From: Acidobacteriota bacterium
Lineage (GTDB): Bacteria > Acidobacteriota > Thermoanaerobaculia > Multivoradales > JBCCEF01
Direction of reading: 5' to 3'
Assembly (NCBI GenBank): GCA_039028635.1
Contig: JBCCHV010000061.1
Location: 1-39,641, forward strand
DNA length: 39,641 bases
Part shown: positions 8,185 through 16,708 of the stretch, in pieces
Numbering within the stretch: position 1 is the stretch's first letter
How the letters are laid out: every line of letters starts with the position of its first letter
Translations under genes and position numbers: made by a program
The notes under the pieces: generated by a model
The model's input: the letters and a program-made list of their open reading frames with translations, nothing else
What the model was told of the DNA's origin: nothing
Database searches by the model: none

Positions 8185-8818
8185 CGGCGCTTCGGCGGCG
8201 CCAGCGGGTGATGAAGAAGTAGCCGGCGGTGGTGAGCCCGGCGAGACCTCCGAGGACCATCGCCGGTCCGACCCAGGAGAGCGGCACGAAACCTCGCGTG
8301 CTGGCGAAGGCGGCCAGGAAGCTGGCGGCAAACACGCTGAAGCCGAAACGCTCGAAGGGGGCGAGTCGATGCTCGACGATGCCCTCGAGGGGCGGGCCCT
8401 GACGCAACAGCGGACGAAAGCGGTGATAGTCCCAGGCGCACAGGAAGAGCACCGCCAGCAGCATCAGGCCGGTGACGACCGGAGTGCCGCGAAACCCCAG
8501 GGCGACGGTGATCACGAAGATGTTGACCATGATCGGAAGAAATGCCGCCGCTCCGAGGTGAGCCCAGCGGGGGAGCAGCAGGAGGGCGCCGGCGAGCATC
8601 TGGCTGAAGCCGAGAAACCGCCAGTAGAGGCCGGTCTGGAACATCGCCTCGAAGAATGCGCCGATCGGCGAATCGGGAGCGATCTGGGTGAAGCGCTCAC
8701 CGAGCACCTTGACCAGGCCCGTCGGCAGAAAGCCGGCGGCGAGCAAGACGCGGGTGAAAAGTGCGAAGCGGTAGAGAAATGCGCTGCTGCGCAGGCGCAG
8801 AAAGAGTGCGTCGAGCAC
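8174..8818 (-). CDS. DoxX-like integral membrane protein
   Basis: 214 aa. GTG start at 8818 with GGAGG 7 nt upstream. There are about five or six hydrophobic segments (roughly 17-37, 66-84, 90-109, 113-130, 158-174, 180-200). The first helix followed by GLVKVLGERF and a Gly/Ala-rich second helix is the DoxX/TQO-small-subunit-like pattern. The family is poorly defined biochemically, with redox and quinone-linked roles proposed for some members. It is the last gene of a minus-strand operon with GT2 (57-nt gap) and GT4, which may place it in envelope biogenesis. Its 3' end overlaps the convergent glycosyltransferase gene by 11 bp. Function is not determined. Confidence 0.75.
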   Translation of the reverse strand: MLDALFLRLRSSAFLYRFALFTRVLLAAGFLPTGLVKVLGERFTQIAPDSPIGAFFEAMFQTGLYWRFLGFSQMLAGALLLLPRWAHLGAAAFLPIMVNIFVITVALGFRGTPVVTGLMLLAVLFLCAWDYHRFRPLLRQGPPLEGIVEHRLAPFERFGFSVFAASFLAAFASTRGFVPLSWVGPAMVLGGLAGLTTAGYFFITRWRRRSAVRA

Positions 8819-8875
8819 GGTGGGGCCTCCCGAGGAGATGGTGACACTCTCCTCACGCTCGTCCCGGCCCGGGGA

Positions 8876-9832
8876 TTACGTGGTCGGCCAGTCGGTGGCC
8901 GGTTCGAGGGGTCGGTAGCGGCGGACCGTGAACACCGAGCGCACCATGCCGTCGATGTAGCCCCACAGAGCGCCGCGGTGGCAGTGGGCGAGGAGCTTGC
9001 CGTCGCGATGGCGATGGCGAAAGCCGCCGACGGCGTTGCGCAGGGCCTGATCGAGGCCTTTGCGCAGGCCCCGCATGCCGCCGTGCTGCCAGTCGATGAT
9101 CGCTTCCGAGCGGCCTTGGGCGCCGAAGCGCGCGACCAGCCAACGCGGCGTGATGCGCTCCGTCGAGACCCGGTGGCGCACCCCGGCGCCGGGGACATAG
9201 AGGATCTTGCCGCCGCCGCGCTCGATGCGCAGACAGATCTCGATCTCCTCACAAGAGCGCAGTGACTTGCCCTTGCGCCCGAGCTCTGGGCTGAAGCCGC
9301 CGAAGCGCTCGAAGGCTTCCTTGCGGAAGGCGATGTTGGCGCCGCGCGGATACTCGTTGTAGGCCAGCGCATGGAGCTGATCGCCGCGATCCCAAACGGT
9401 GAGGTAGGGCAGGTAGCGCTCGGCGAACCAGTCCGGGAGATCGCCCTCGAAGAGGGGCTCGACGGGGCCGCCGGCGGCGAGGGCAGAGTCCTGCTCCAGG
9501 GCGTCGACCAGGGCTTTCAGCCAGGTGGCGTCGGGGAAGGCGTCGTCGTCGAGGAAGGCGACGATCTCGCCGCGGGCTTCGCGAATGCCGCGGTTGCGGG
9601 CGGTCGACAGACCGATTGCCGGCTCCTCGATGACGCGCACACGGCCGGGGTGCTCGTCGGCGATTCCGTGCGCCACCTCGAGGGTGTCGTCGGTCGAGCG
9701 GTTGTCGATGATCACCAGCTCCCAGGCGTCGCTGGGGAAGTCCACCGCCAGCACTGAGCGGCAGGCTTCGGCGAGCAATCGGGAGCGATTGTGGGTGCAG
9801 ACAACGACGCTGGCGAGCGGTGCGGAAGCCAT
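8876..9832 (-). CDS. Family 2 glycosyltransferase
   Basis: 318 aa, GT-A fold. The N-terminus reads SVVVCTHNRSRLL, then VIIDNRSTDDT (nucleotide-binding Asp), GLSTARNRGI and the DxD-type metal motif FLDDDAFP at about 94-100. Later, YPRGANIAFRKEAF and SCEEIEICLRIE give the ED-type catalytic base region near 200. No membrane segment is seen, so it is a cytosolic or peripheral enzyme using a nucleotide-sugar donor. It starts 6 nt after the stop of the GT4 gene (9839-11164) and is followed by the DoxX-like gene, so the three form one operon. The sugar and acceptor cannot be read from sequence. Confidence 0.92.
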   Translation of the reverse strand: MASAPLASVVVCTHNRSRLLAEACRSVLAVDFPSDAWELVIIDNRSTDDTLEVAHGIADEHPGRVRVIEEPAIGLSTARNRGIREARGEIVAFLDDDAFPDATWLKALVDALEQDSALAAGGPVEPLFEGDLPDWFAERYLPYLTVWDRGDQLHALAYNEYPRGANIAFRKEAFERFGGFSPELGRKGKSLRSCEEIEICLRIERGGGKILYVPGAGVRHRVSTERITPRWLVARFGAQGRSEAIIDWQHGGMRGLRKGLDQALRNAVGGFRHRHRDGKLLAHCHRGALWGYIDGMVRSVFTVRRYRPLEPATDWPTT

Positions 9833-9838
9833 AGCGGT

Positions 9839-11164
9839 TCAGAGATTCGAAGGCCCTGTCCGAAGCTGGCCCGAGTCGTCCGGATGGGCGGAAGAACGCG
9901 AGCCTAGCACAGGGATCTCGAGGAGCTCCGCCAGCCGGCGAGCGCGTGCCGACCAGCCCTCGTTGGCGACTCGCTGGCGGCGGAGGAGGCGGGCCTCGGG
10001 ACCGTCGTCTTCGCGGCGGTGGCGCAGCCTGGCGACGAGCTCGTCGGGGGTGTCGTAGAGGGCGACTTCGGGCCCTTCCCAGGCGGCCAGGCCGGGCAGC
10101 CGGCGGGCGATCACCGGCAGGCCGACGGCGAGCATTTCGTAGAGCTTCACCGAGTCGATGGCGCGGGTCAGCGGTTGGTCGGTGTAGGGCACCAGCCCGA
10201 CATCGAGGTCGGCGAGGAACGCCGCGACCCGCGAGAACGGAATCTCGCCGTAGAGGGTGACTCGAGGGTGCGCCCCGAGGGCCCTCACCGCGGGATCCTC
10301 GACCCGGCCGGCGAGGTGCAGCTCCCAGGGCAGCTGGTCGAGGCAGCGGCGCAGCGCCGTTGTGTCGATACGGCCGTCGAGGGCGCCGACGAAGCCGGCC
10401 CGTGGCGGTTGGTTGCCGGGGCTCGGCGCGAGGGGCAGGCGCTCGAGGTCGACGGCGTTGGGCAGCAGCTCGACGCGGCGGGCGTGGGGCAGTGAGCGCT
10501 GCGCCAGGTCGGGAGAGGTGGCGGTGACCAGGTCGGCGGCGGCGAGCAGCTCCGTCTCGACCTCGCCGACCTGCGCCGGAGTCCCCGGGAAGGCGGTGTG
10601 GAGGTCGATACGGTCGTAGACCAGCGGCACCGTCAGCCGCTGCGCCAGGGCGGTCGCGAAGGGCGACCAGAAGGGAAGCTGGGCGAACACCGCCTCTGGG
10701 CGGCGCCGGAGGTGGTCGGCGACCTCCGCCACCAAGGGCTCGATCGCTGCTTGCGGGAACGGCTGGCGGAATGGGTCCGGCAGCCCGGGCAGCCGTCGGC
10801 TCACCACCTGCAGGGCCGGCCGGTCGAGGCGCCGCCGCCAGGGCGGGTTGAGCCGCAGGCGGTCGAATGCTTCGAGATAGAGGACCGCCGGTCCGAGCTC
10901 GGCGAGGGCGACGGCGAGCTGCTGCGGGCGCTGGAAGCGAAAGCTCCACGGTAGCGCCGGCAGGTAGAGGACCACCGGTCCCTGAGACTCCGAGAGGTCC
11001 GGGAGAGGCGGTCGGGTCCAGCGGCCGATGTCTTCCCGACGCAGCGGACTCCGCCCCTGGCGCAGGCGTCGGCCGAGGGCGCGCAGCACGCGCTCCCCGC
11101 CGGCGGCGAGCTCTCGCAGGCTGTCGGTGCGGGTGGTGGGAAGGTCGAAAAAGGGATCGCTCAT
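9839..11164 (-). CDS. GT4-type glycosyltransferase (TuaH-like)
   Basis: 441 aa from ATG 11164. The open frame continues upstream, but that part overlaps the divergent epimerase gene and has no glycosyltransferase character. Residues 68-84 (LPALPWSFRFQRPQQLA) match the start of TuaH-like GT4 enzymes. The region LPNAVDLERL joins the two Rossmann-like halves, and DSVKLYEMLAVGLPVIA near 345-360 is the donor-binding part of a GT-B fold. No signal or membrane helix is visible. It is the first gene of the minus-strand operon with GT2 and the DoxX-like protein. It is divergent from the epimerase, 78 bp apart. A role in surface polysaccharide or glycolipid assembly is inferred from domain and neighbours. 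Confidence 0.9.
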   Translation of the reverse strand: MSDPFFDLPTTRTDSLRELAAGGERVLRALGRRLRQGRSPLRREDIGRWTRPPLPDLSESQGPVVLYLPALPWSFRFQRPQQLAVALAELGPAVLYLEAFDRLRLNPPWRRRLDRPALQVVSRRLPGLPDPFRQPFPQAAIEPLVAEVADHLRRRPEAVFAQLPFWSPFATALAQRLTVPLVYDRIDLHTAFPGTPAQVGEVETELLAAADLVTATSPDLAQRSLPHARRVELLPNAVDLERLPLAPSPGNQPPRAGFVGALDGRIDTTALRRCLDQLPWELHLAGRVEDPAVRALGAHPRVTLYGEIPFSRVAAFLADLDVGLVPYTDQPLTRAIDSVKLYEMLAVGLPVIARRLPGLAAWEGPEVALYDTPDELVARLRHRREDDGPEARLLRRQRVANEGWSARARRLAELLEIPVLGSRSSAHPDDSGQLRTGPSNL

Positions 11165-11242
11165 GGCGGCGGTGGCGGTGGTAACCTCGCGGGCGTCGGA
11201 CCCTTCCAGCATACGGCCTCTCGGATCACAGGAGAACTCGAA
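11165..11242. promoter_or_regulatory. Divergent promoter region (inferred)
   Basis: 78 bp between the divergent GT4 and epimerase genes, so both promoters should lie here. The only clear element is GGAGA at 11231-11235, the ribosome-binding site of the epimerase. No confident -35/-10 pair was found by eye. Confidence 0.4.
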
Positions 11243-12184
11243 GTGACCAAAACCGATCAGCCCCTCCACGTCGCCGTCACCGGCGGTGCCGGATTCATCG
11301 GCTCTCACCTGGCCGATGCGTTTCTCGATCGCGGTGATCGGGTGACGGTGATCGACGACCTCTCCGGAGGCAAGCGCGAGAACGTATCGCCGCGGGCCGA
11401 GCTGCTCGAGCTCGACATCCGCAGCCGCGAGGCGGCCGAGGCGGTCGCCGACCTCGAGGTGCAGGTGCTCGTTCACCACGCCGCCCAGATGGATGTCGGG
11501 CGCTCCGTCAAGGACCCCTGCTTCGATGCCGACGTCAACATCGTCGGCAGCCTGAATCTGATCGAAGCCGGCCGCCGGGCGGCCCTGCAGCAGGTGCTCT
11601 TCGCTTCCACTGGCGGCGCCATGTACGGCGAGCAGGAGGTCTACCCGGCGCCGGAGGATCATCCGACGCGGCCGGTGTCTCCCTACGGGGTCAGCAAGCT
11701 GGCGCTCGAGCGCTACCTCTACTTCTACCACCAGGAGTACTCCCTCGACGCCACTTGCTTGCGCTATGCCAACGTCTACGGCGAGCGCCAGAATCCCCAT
11801 GGCGAAGCCGGCGTGGTGGCGATCTTCCTCAACCGCCTGCTCGCCGGCGAGACGCCGCGCATCAACGGCGACGGCGGCCAGACCCGCGACTACATTCACG
11901 TCTCCGACGTGGTGCGGGCCAATCTCTCGGCGCTCGGTCGACCGGGCTTTCACATCTACAACATCGGCACCGGCCGCGAGACCTCGGTGCTCGGGCTCTA
12001 CGACGGCCTGCGGCGAGCCGCCGAGAGCGAGATTCGGGCCGAGCATGGACCGCCGCGACCGGGGGAGCAGCGGCGCTCTTCGATCGACGGCTCGGTCGCC
12101 CGACGCGAGCTCGCTTTGCCAGATCCCCTCGACCTCGAGGCCGGTCTGGGGCGCACCGCGGGTTGGTTCCGGGACCGGACCTGA
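11243..12184 (+). CDS. NAD-dependent sugar epimerase/dehydratase (GalE-like, extended SDR)
   Basis: 313 aa, GTG start at 11243 with GGAGA 7 nt upstream. It is an extended short-chain dehydrogenase acting on nucleotide sugars. TGGAGFIGSHL at 13-23 binds NAD, HHAAQMDV near 78-85 is the core strand, Ser122-Thr123 (FASTGGAMYGE) and Tyr148/Lys152 (SPYGVSK) form the catalytic set, and RYANVYGERQ and DYIHVSDV are substrate-site motifs. Overall it is closest to UDP-glucose/UDP-N-acetylglucosamine 4-epimerases, but the epimerised centre cannot be fixed from sequence. It probably supplies a donor sugar to the three nearby glycosyltransferase genes. The downstream lipoprotein gene starts 11 nt after its stop, so the two are likely co-transcribed. 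Confidence 0.93.
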   Translation: MTKTDQPLHVAVTGGAGFIGSHLADAFLDRGDRVTVIDDLSGGKRENVSPRAELLELDIRSREAAEAVADLEVQVLVHHAAQMDVGRSVKDPCFDADVNIVGSLNLIEAGRRAALQQVLFASTGGAMYGEQEVYPAPEDHPTRPVSPYGVSKLALERYLYFYHQEYSLDATCLRYANVYGERQNPHGEAGVVAIFLNRLLAGETPRINGDGGQTRDYIHVSDVVRANLSALGRPGFHIYNIGTGRETSVLGLYDGLRRAAESEIRAEHGPPRPGEQRRSSIDGSVARRELALPDPLDLEAGLGRTAGWFRDRT

Positions 12185-12195
12185 GGCCAGCCCCG

Positions 12196-14229
12196 ATGCG
12201 GTGGGCGGGGACCGGCTGCTGGCTGCTGCTGACGGCCTGTGTCTTCGGCGCTTGCGGCCCTGGAGAGCAGCCGCCGGACCGCCTGCTGCTGGCCACCGCG
12301 GGGCCCCAGCCGGTCGAGTGGGTGAGCCTGGCCGGCAGCGAGCGGCGGGCGGTGACCGCGACCGACGGTGTCGCCTGGCGCGGCGAGGTGATCCTGCAGC
12401 CGGGCGACGCCCTCGACTTCAGCCTGGCCCTCGTCCCCGGAGCGGCGAGCGGTGTTTCGGCCGAAGCCGTCGTCGAAACGGCCTCCGGGCGCGAGCTGGC
12501 GCGGTGGCCGCTGTCGACGGCCGGGAGCTGGCAGGAGCAGCGGCTCGATCTGCCGCTGACCGGCCGTCATGAGCTGGTCCTCCGCTCGGTAGGCGCCGGC
12601 ACCGTCGCCTGGGCCGAGCTCAGCCTGCTGCGACGGCCCTCGCCCGCGGTTGGCGGCGAGCGCCCCAACCTGATCCTGATCTCCCTCGATACGGTGCGCG
12701 CCGATCATCTGTCGCTCTACGGCTATCACCGGCCCACCAGCCCCTCTCTGGAGGCTCTGGCGGCCTCTTCCTGGGTCTTCGAGCAGTCCTTTTCCACTTC
12801 GACCTGGACTCTGCCCAGCCACGGCTCGATGTTCACCGGACTGCTGCCGGACCAGCACGGTCTGCAGCGGGTCGCCGATCGCCTGGCCCCGAATGCGGAA
12901 ACGGCGGCCGAGCGCCTGGCCGCCGACGGCTACCGCACGGCGGCGATCACCGACGGAGGCTTTCTGGGGTCGCGCTGGGGCTTCGCCCAGGGCTTCGAGC
13001 GCTACGACAGTACTTCCGGCCAGGCCTGGGAGCCGAAGGACGCGGCGGTGATCTTCCGCCGGGCCGCCGAGTGGGTGGCGGCCAACCGCCATCGTCCATT
13101 CTTCCTCTTCGTCCACACCTACGAAGCCCATCAGCCCTATTTCAATCGCGAGGGCTTCGCCGATCCCTTCCTCGATCCCGACTACCGCGGCCCCTTCGAG
13201 CAGTCGGCCAACGTCTTTCGCAAGGATGTCGATCTGCCGGCAGAGGTCGAGCGCATCACCGCCCTCTACGACGGCGGCCTGCGTCGCATGGACCACTACC
13301 TCGGCCGCTTCCTGGACGACTTGGAAGCGCGAGGCGTGCTCGACTCGACAGCGCTGATCGTCACCTCCGACCATGGCGAGGGCCTGAACGAGCACGGCGA
13401 CTTCGAGCATGCCCACGGCGAGGTCTTCGACGAGCATGTGCGGGTGCCCCTGCTGGTGCGGCCGGCGGGCGGCGTGAGCGCAGCCCGAGTGGCGACGCCG
13501 GTGACCTCCCTCGACGTCCTGCCGACACTGCTCGATTTCGCCGGCCTCGAAGACCCTGGCCTGCTCGGCGGGTCGCTGCGCCGTCTGGCGGAGGCCCCTT
13601 CGCAGCCATCGCGAGCGGTGCTCAGCCACGGCATCAACTCGCTGCAGGAGCTCTTCGAGCGCCGCTACCGCCTGGGTGAAGGGGACTCCCTGGTGATCTT
13701 CGACCGGCCGCGCCAGGCGCTCGCGGGATTTCAGCCGAGCAGCGATCCGGAGATGCGCCGGCCGCAGCCGCCGAGCCCTGACGACCCCGCCGCCCGGCGC
13801 CTCGGCCGCCTGTTGGCTTGGTTGGGAGAGGGCGACTACTGGACCTGTTTCGAGGCCGGGCGCCGACTCACCTGGGTCGACGGCGCTGCGCTGGCGGTGG
13901 CCGGCCACTGGAGCGGCGAAGGGTGGCAGTCGGGGCCGGCTCCGGCGGAGCTCTCCGCCGCTCCCGGACAGGAGCTCTGCGTCAGCTTCGAGATCCTACC
14001 CGGCCAAGGGCCGCGGGCGGTCGAGGTCGACGGTCGGCGGCTCCGCCTGCGTCGAGCGCCAGCCGATACCTCGGCCGCTGCGAGCCCATTGGTGTCGGAT
14101 CAGCCACTCCTGCCTTCCTCTGGTGACGCGGTGCTGGTCTGGCCGACGGCGGCGGCGTTCGAAGCCGAGCGCACCACCCTCGATGAGGCCGCCACCGAGG
14201 AGCTCCGCGCCCTCGGTTATCTCGGTTGA
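12196..14229 (+). CDS. Large sulfatase-fold lipoprotein with Thr nucleophile and extra domains
   Basis: 677 aa from ATG 12196 (GAGG 9 nt upstream). The upstream part of the frame overlaps the epimerase and is discarded. The lipobox is FGAC (Cys20). Residues 25-150 look like a beta-sandwich that is not part of the catalytic fold. The catalytic domain starts near 157: ISLDTVRADHL (Asp165), STWTLPSHGSMFTG (Thr205 as nucleophile, no Cys/Ser), TSDHGEGLNEHG (Asp392-His393). From about 560 a further beta-rich region follows. The C-terminus is again LRALGYLG. It is about 200 residues longer than the other three paralogs here, by the N-terminal domain and the C-terminal extension. It is coupled with the epimerase, within the glycan region. 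Substrate unknown; action on a surface glycan is inferred. Confidence 0.9.
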   Translation: MRWAGTGCWLLLTACVFGACGPGEQPPDRLLLATAGPQPVEWVSLAGSERRAVTATDGVAWRGEVILQPGDALDFSLALVPGAASGVSAEAVVETASGRELARWPLSTAGSWQEQRLDLPLTGRHELVLRSVGAGTVAWAELSLLRRPSPAVGGERPNLILISLDTVRADHLSLYGYHRPTSPSLEALAASSWVFEQSFSTSTWTLPSHGSMFTGLLPDQHGLQRVADRLAPNAETAAERLAADGYRTAAITDGGFLGSRWGFAQGFERYDSTSGQAWEPKDAAVIFRRAAEWVAANRHRPFFLFVHTYEAHQPYFNREGFADPFLDPDYRGPFEQSANVFRKDVDLPAEVERITALYDGGLRRMDHYLGRFLDDLEARGVLDSTALIVTSDHGEGLNEHGDFEHAHGEVFDEHVRVPLLVRPAGGVSAARVATPVTSLDVLPTLLDFAGLEDPGLLGGSLRRLAEAPSQPSRAVLSHGINSLQELFERRYRLGEGDSLVIFDRPRQALAGFQPSSDPEMRRPQPPSPDDPAARRLGRLLAWLGEGDYWTCFEAGRRLTWVDGAALAVAGHWSGEGWQSGPAPAELSAAPGQELCVSFEILPGQGPRAVEVDGRRLRLRRAPADTSAAASPLVSDQPLLPSSGDAVLVWPTAAAFEAERTTLDEAATEELRALGYLG

Positions 14230-14321
14230 GGCGGCTCTAGACGCCGAGTTTTGGCGCGGCGCAGGAATCTCTTGGGACGAGGCCCCAACAACCGTGTCCG
14301 CGAGAACGTAAAATTAGGCAT

Positions 14322-15512
14322 ATGAGCCTGCGTTTTGCGATCTTGGCGACGGTCGTCGTTTCGGGACTCGTCCAGCTCGGCTGTGCCGGAGCCGAGGCGG
14401 AGTCTTCGCGCCACCTGATGGTGAGCCGCGGATCCCTGACGCCGCGGGTCCTGATGACCGGCGAGCTGGTGGCCGGTCGTGCCCACAGCCTGGCGGTGCC
14501 GCGCACCCCGACCTGGGAGGTGCAGATTCGCTGGATGGCCGAGGACGGTACCGAGGTGGTGGCCGGCGACAGGGTGGTCGAGCTCGACAACACCCCCTTT
14601 CTGACGGAGCTCGAAGAGAAGAGGCTGACCCTGTCCCAACACAAGGAAGAGCTGGCCCGCAAGCGCGCCGAGGGCAAGCTACAGATCGCCGATGGCGAGT
14701 TCGCCGTCGCCCAGGCGGAAGCCGGCCTCGAAAAGGCGCGCATCGCCGCCGCCGTGCCCGAGGCGCTGATGGCGCGGCGCGAGTTCGAAGAGCTCCAGCT
14801 AGCGCTGCGGCGGGCCGAGATCGATCTCGACAAGGCGCGCGAGAGTCTTGCCGCGACCCGCCGGCGAAGCGAGTCGGAGCTCGCCATTCAGCGCATCCAG
14901 GTGGAGCGCTTCGGCCGCCAGATCGACCTCGCCGAGAACGCCGTCTCGTCTCTGCAGTTGACGGCGCCGGTGGACGGTATTCTGGTGGTGGGCAATCATC
15001 CCTGGGAAGGTCGCAAACTGCAGGTCGGAGACTCGGTTTGGGTCGGCATGACGGTGGCCCGGATCCCGGACCTGACGACCATGCGAGTGGCGGCCGATCT
15101 CCCCGATGTCGACGATGGCCGGGTGGCCGTCGGCATGAAAGTTCGCTGCACCCTCGATGCGTACCCGCAAGAATCCTTCGCCGGCCGCGTCGAGCAGGTG
15201 GCGATGGTCGCCAAGGAAGCCAGCAGTCGCAGCCTGCGACGGTTCTTCGACGTCGAAGTCGGCCTCGACGAGGGCGACTCGGACCGGATGCGGCCGGGGA
15301 TGTCGGTGAAAGTGGAAGTGTTCGGTGAGGAGCGGGCCGATGCCTTGCTGGCCCCCCGGGCCGCCCTCGATCTCGACGCCGAGAGCCCGCGGGCTCGGAC
15401 TCCCGGGGGCTGGCGCGAAGTCGACCTCGGATCCTGCGATGCGCATCATTGCGAGGTCACCGGAGGTTTGAGCGAGGGAACCCGCCTGGCCGCGGTTGGA
15501 GAGGCCTGGTGA
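14322..15512 (+). CDS. HlyD/MacA-type periplasmic adaptor, lipoprotein
   Basis: 396 aa. The signal peptide has lipobox QLGC (Cys21). Residues 30-100 form a barrel/lipoyl half (RGSLTPRVLMTGEL, then DGTEVVAGDRVVELD). A long coiled coil follows (about 100-210, many Glu/Lys/Arg heptads). The second lipoyl half (LTAPVDGILVV) and a beta-barrel domain (DRMRPGMSVKVEVF) end the protein. This is the domain order of membrane fusion proteins that link an inner-membrane ABC permease to an outer-membrane channel. It is the first of three adaptors in a row and the only one with a lipobox. The next gene starts at GTG 15509, sharing GTGA with this stop. A 92-bp gap separates it from the preceding lipoprotein gene. 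Confidence 0.88.
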   Translation: MSLRFAILATVVVSGLVQLGCAGAEAESSRHLMVSRGSLTPRVLMTGELVAGRAHSLAVPRTPTWEVQIRWMAEDGTEVVAGDRVVELDNTPFLTELEEKRLTLSQHKEELARKRAEGKLQIADGEFAVAQAEAGLEKARIAAAVPEALMARREFEELQLALRRAEIDLDKARESLAATRRRSESELAIQRIQVERFGRQIDLAENAVSSLQLTAPVDGILVVGNHPWEGRKLQVGDSVWVGMTVARIPDLTTMRVAADLPDVDDGRVAVGMKVRCTLDAYPQESFAGRVEQVAMVAKEASSRSLRRFFDVEVGLDEGDSDRMRPGMSVKVEVFGEERADALLAPRAALDLDAESPRARTPGGWREVDLGSCDAHHCEVTGGLSEGTRLAAVGEAW

Positions 15513-16708
15513 AGCGTCTGGCCCTCGCCGCGGTGATCGTCGGTCTGCTGGTGGCGGTGGTGAGCTGGGCCGGCGGCGGCAGCGAGGAGCAAGCCTGGAG
15601 CGAGGTGGTGCGTGGTGATCTGGTGATCGGTATCGAGGTCAGCGGCGAGCTCCGGGCCGCCTATTCGGACCTCCTCGGACCGCCACCGATGCCGGGCGTG
15701 GCGTCCTACAAAATCGCCTCCCTGATGCCCGAAGGGCGGGCGGTGAAGGCAGGAATGCCGGTGCTGCGCTTCGATACCTCGGACCTGGAGCGGCGCCTGC
15801 TCGAAAAAATGGCGGAGAAGGAATCTGCCGACAAAGAGCTCGAGAAGCTCGGCACGACCCTGGCCTCGGAGCGGCGCGCCAGCGAGCTGCGCCTGGCCGA
15901 GGCACGAGCACGGCTGCGTCGCGAAGATCTCAAGATCGACGTTCCCGAGGATTTGGTGCAGGCCAACCAGCTCGCCACCACCCGCCTCGATCGCGAGCTG
16001 GCGGCGGACGAGGTGGCCCACCTCGAACAGCGTCTCGAGCTGATGGGGCGTCAGTCCCGGGCCCAGTTGGCCTCCTGGCGCGAGCGCAGCGCGCGGGCCG
16101 CCGGCCGGGTCGAGGAGATTCGGCAGCAGATCGAGCGCATGACGGTGCGGGCGCCGCGGGACGGCACCTTGCTGCATCGCGCCGACCACCGAGGCGACAA
16201 GAAACGGGTGGGAGATTCGGCGTGGCAGCGCGACAAGGTGGTCGAGATTCCGGATCTCGAACGCATGATGGCGGAGGGGCAGGTGGAGGAGGCGGACGCC
16301 GGCCTTCTCGCCCTCGGTCAGGCGGTCACCCTGCGGCTCGACGCCCACCCCGACGAGGTCTACTCCGGAAAGGTCGTTTCCCTCGGCGATTCCGTCCGGC
16401 GGCGCTCGCGCTTCAATCCCCTCAAGGTGGTGGCGGTGGAGATCGAGCTCACGAACACCGACGTCGAACGGATGCGTCCCGGCATGCGTTTCCAGGGCGC
16501 CATCGAGATCGAGCGTGTCCCCGACATCCTGCTCGCCGAGGTGGCGGCCGTCGGCGAAGGCCTGGACGGACCGGTGGCGCGGCGCAAGAGCCTGTGGGGA
16601 GAGGAAACGGTGCGCGTCGAAACCGGCCGCAGCAACCGCCAGCAGGTCGAGGTGCTGGCGGGCCTCTCGGCCGGTGACCGCCTGCGGACCGGGGGAGGCC
16701 GACCGTGA
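15509..16708 (+). CDS. HlyD/MacA-type periplasmic adaptor
   Basis: 399 aa. The start is GTG 15509, which overlaps the previous stop by 4 bp and has GGAG 7 nt upstream. An uncleaved N-terminal helix (about 3-22) anchors it to the inner membrane. Then come a barrel/lipoyl half (MPEGRAVKAGMPVLRFD), a coiled coil (about 100-210), the second lipoyl half (TVRAPRDGTLLH) and a barrel domain (VERMRPGMRFQGAIEIE). It differs from the first adaptor in having a membrane anchor rather than a lipid. The next gene again overlaps by GTGA. It is part of the four-gene exporter-like unit ending at 19199. The cargo is unknown. Confidence 0.88.
   Translation: MKRLALAAVIVGLLVAVVSWAGGGSEEQAWSEVVRGDLVIGIEVSGELRAAYSDLLGPPPMPGVASYKIASLMPEGRAVKAGMPVLRFDTSDLERRLLEKMAEKESADKELEKLGTTLASERRASELRLAEARARLRREDLKIDVPEDLVQANQLATTRLDRELAADEVAHLEQRLELMGRQSRAQLASWRERSARAAGRVEEIRQQIERMTVRAPRDGTLLHRADHRGDKKRVGDSAWQRDKVVEIPDLERMMAEGQVEEADAGLLALGQAVTLRLDAHPDEVYSGKVVSLGDSVRRRSRFNPLKVVAVEIELTNTDVERMRPGMRFQGAIEIERVPDILLAEVAAVGEGLDGPVARRKSLWGEETVRVETGRSNRQQVEVLAGLSAGDRLRTGGGRP

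Noticed and set aside
92-14229. Annotation of the four lipoproteins as arylsulfatases
   Set aside because: The essential Cys/Ser for formylglycine is Thr in all four, the following Arg is absent and the metal pair is Asp-His.
14272-14321. Promoter for the adaptor operon with TAAAAT at 14309-14314
   Set aside because: The -10-like hexamer has no -35 at proper spacing; the nearest TTGGGA is 31 bp away. It also lies only 7 nt before the start codon, too close for a normal leader.
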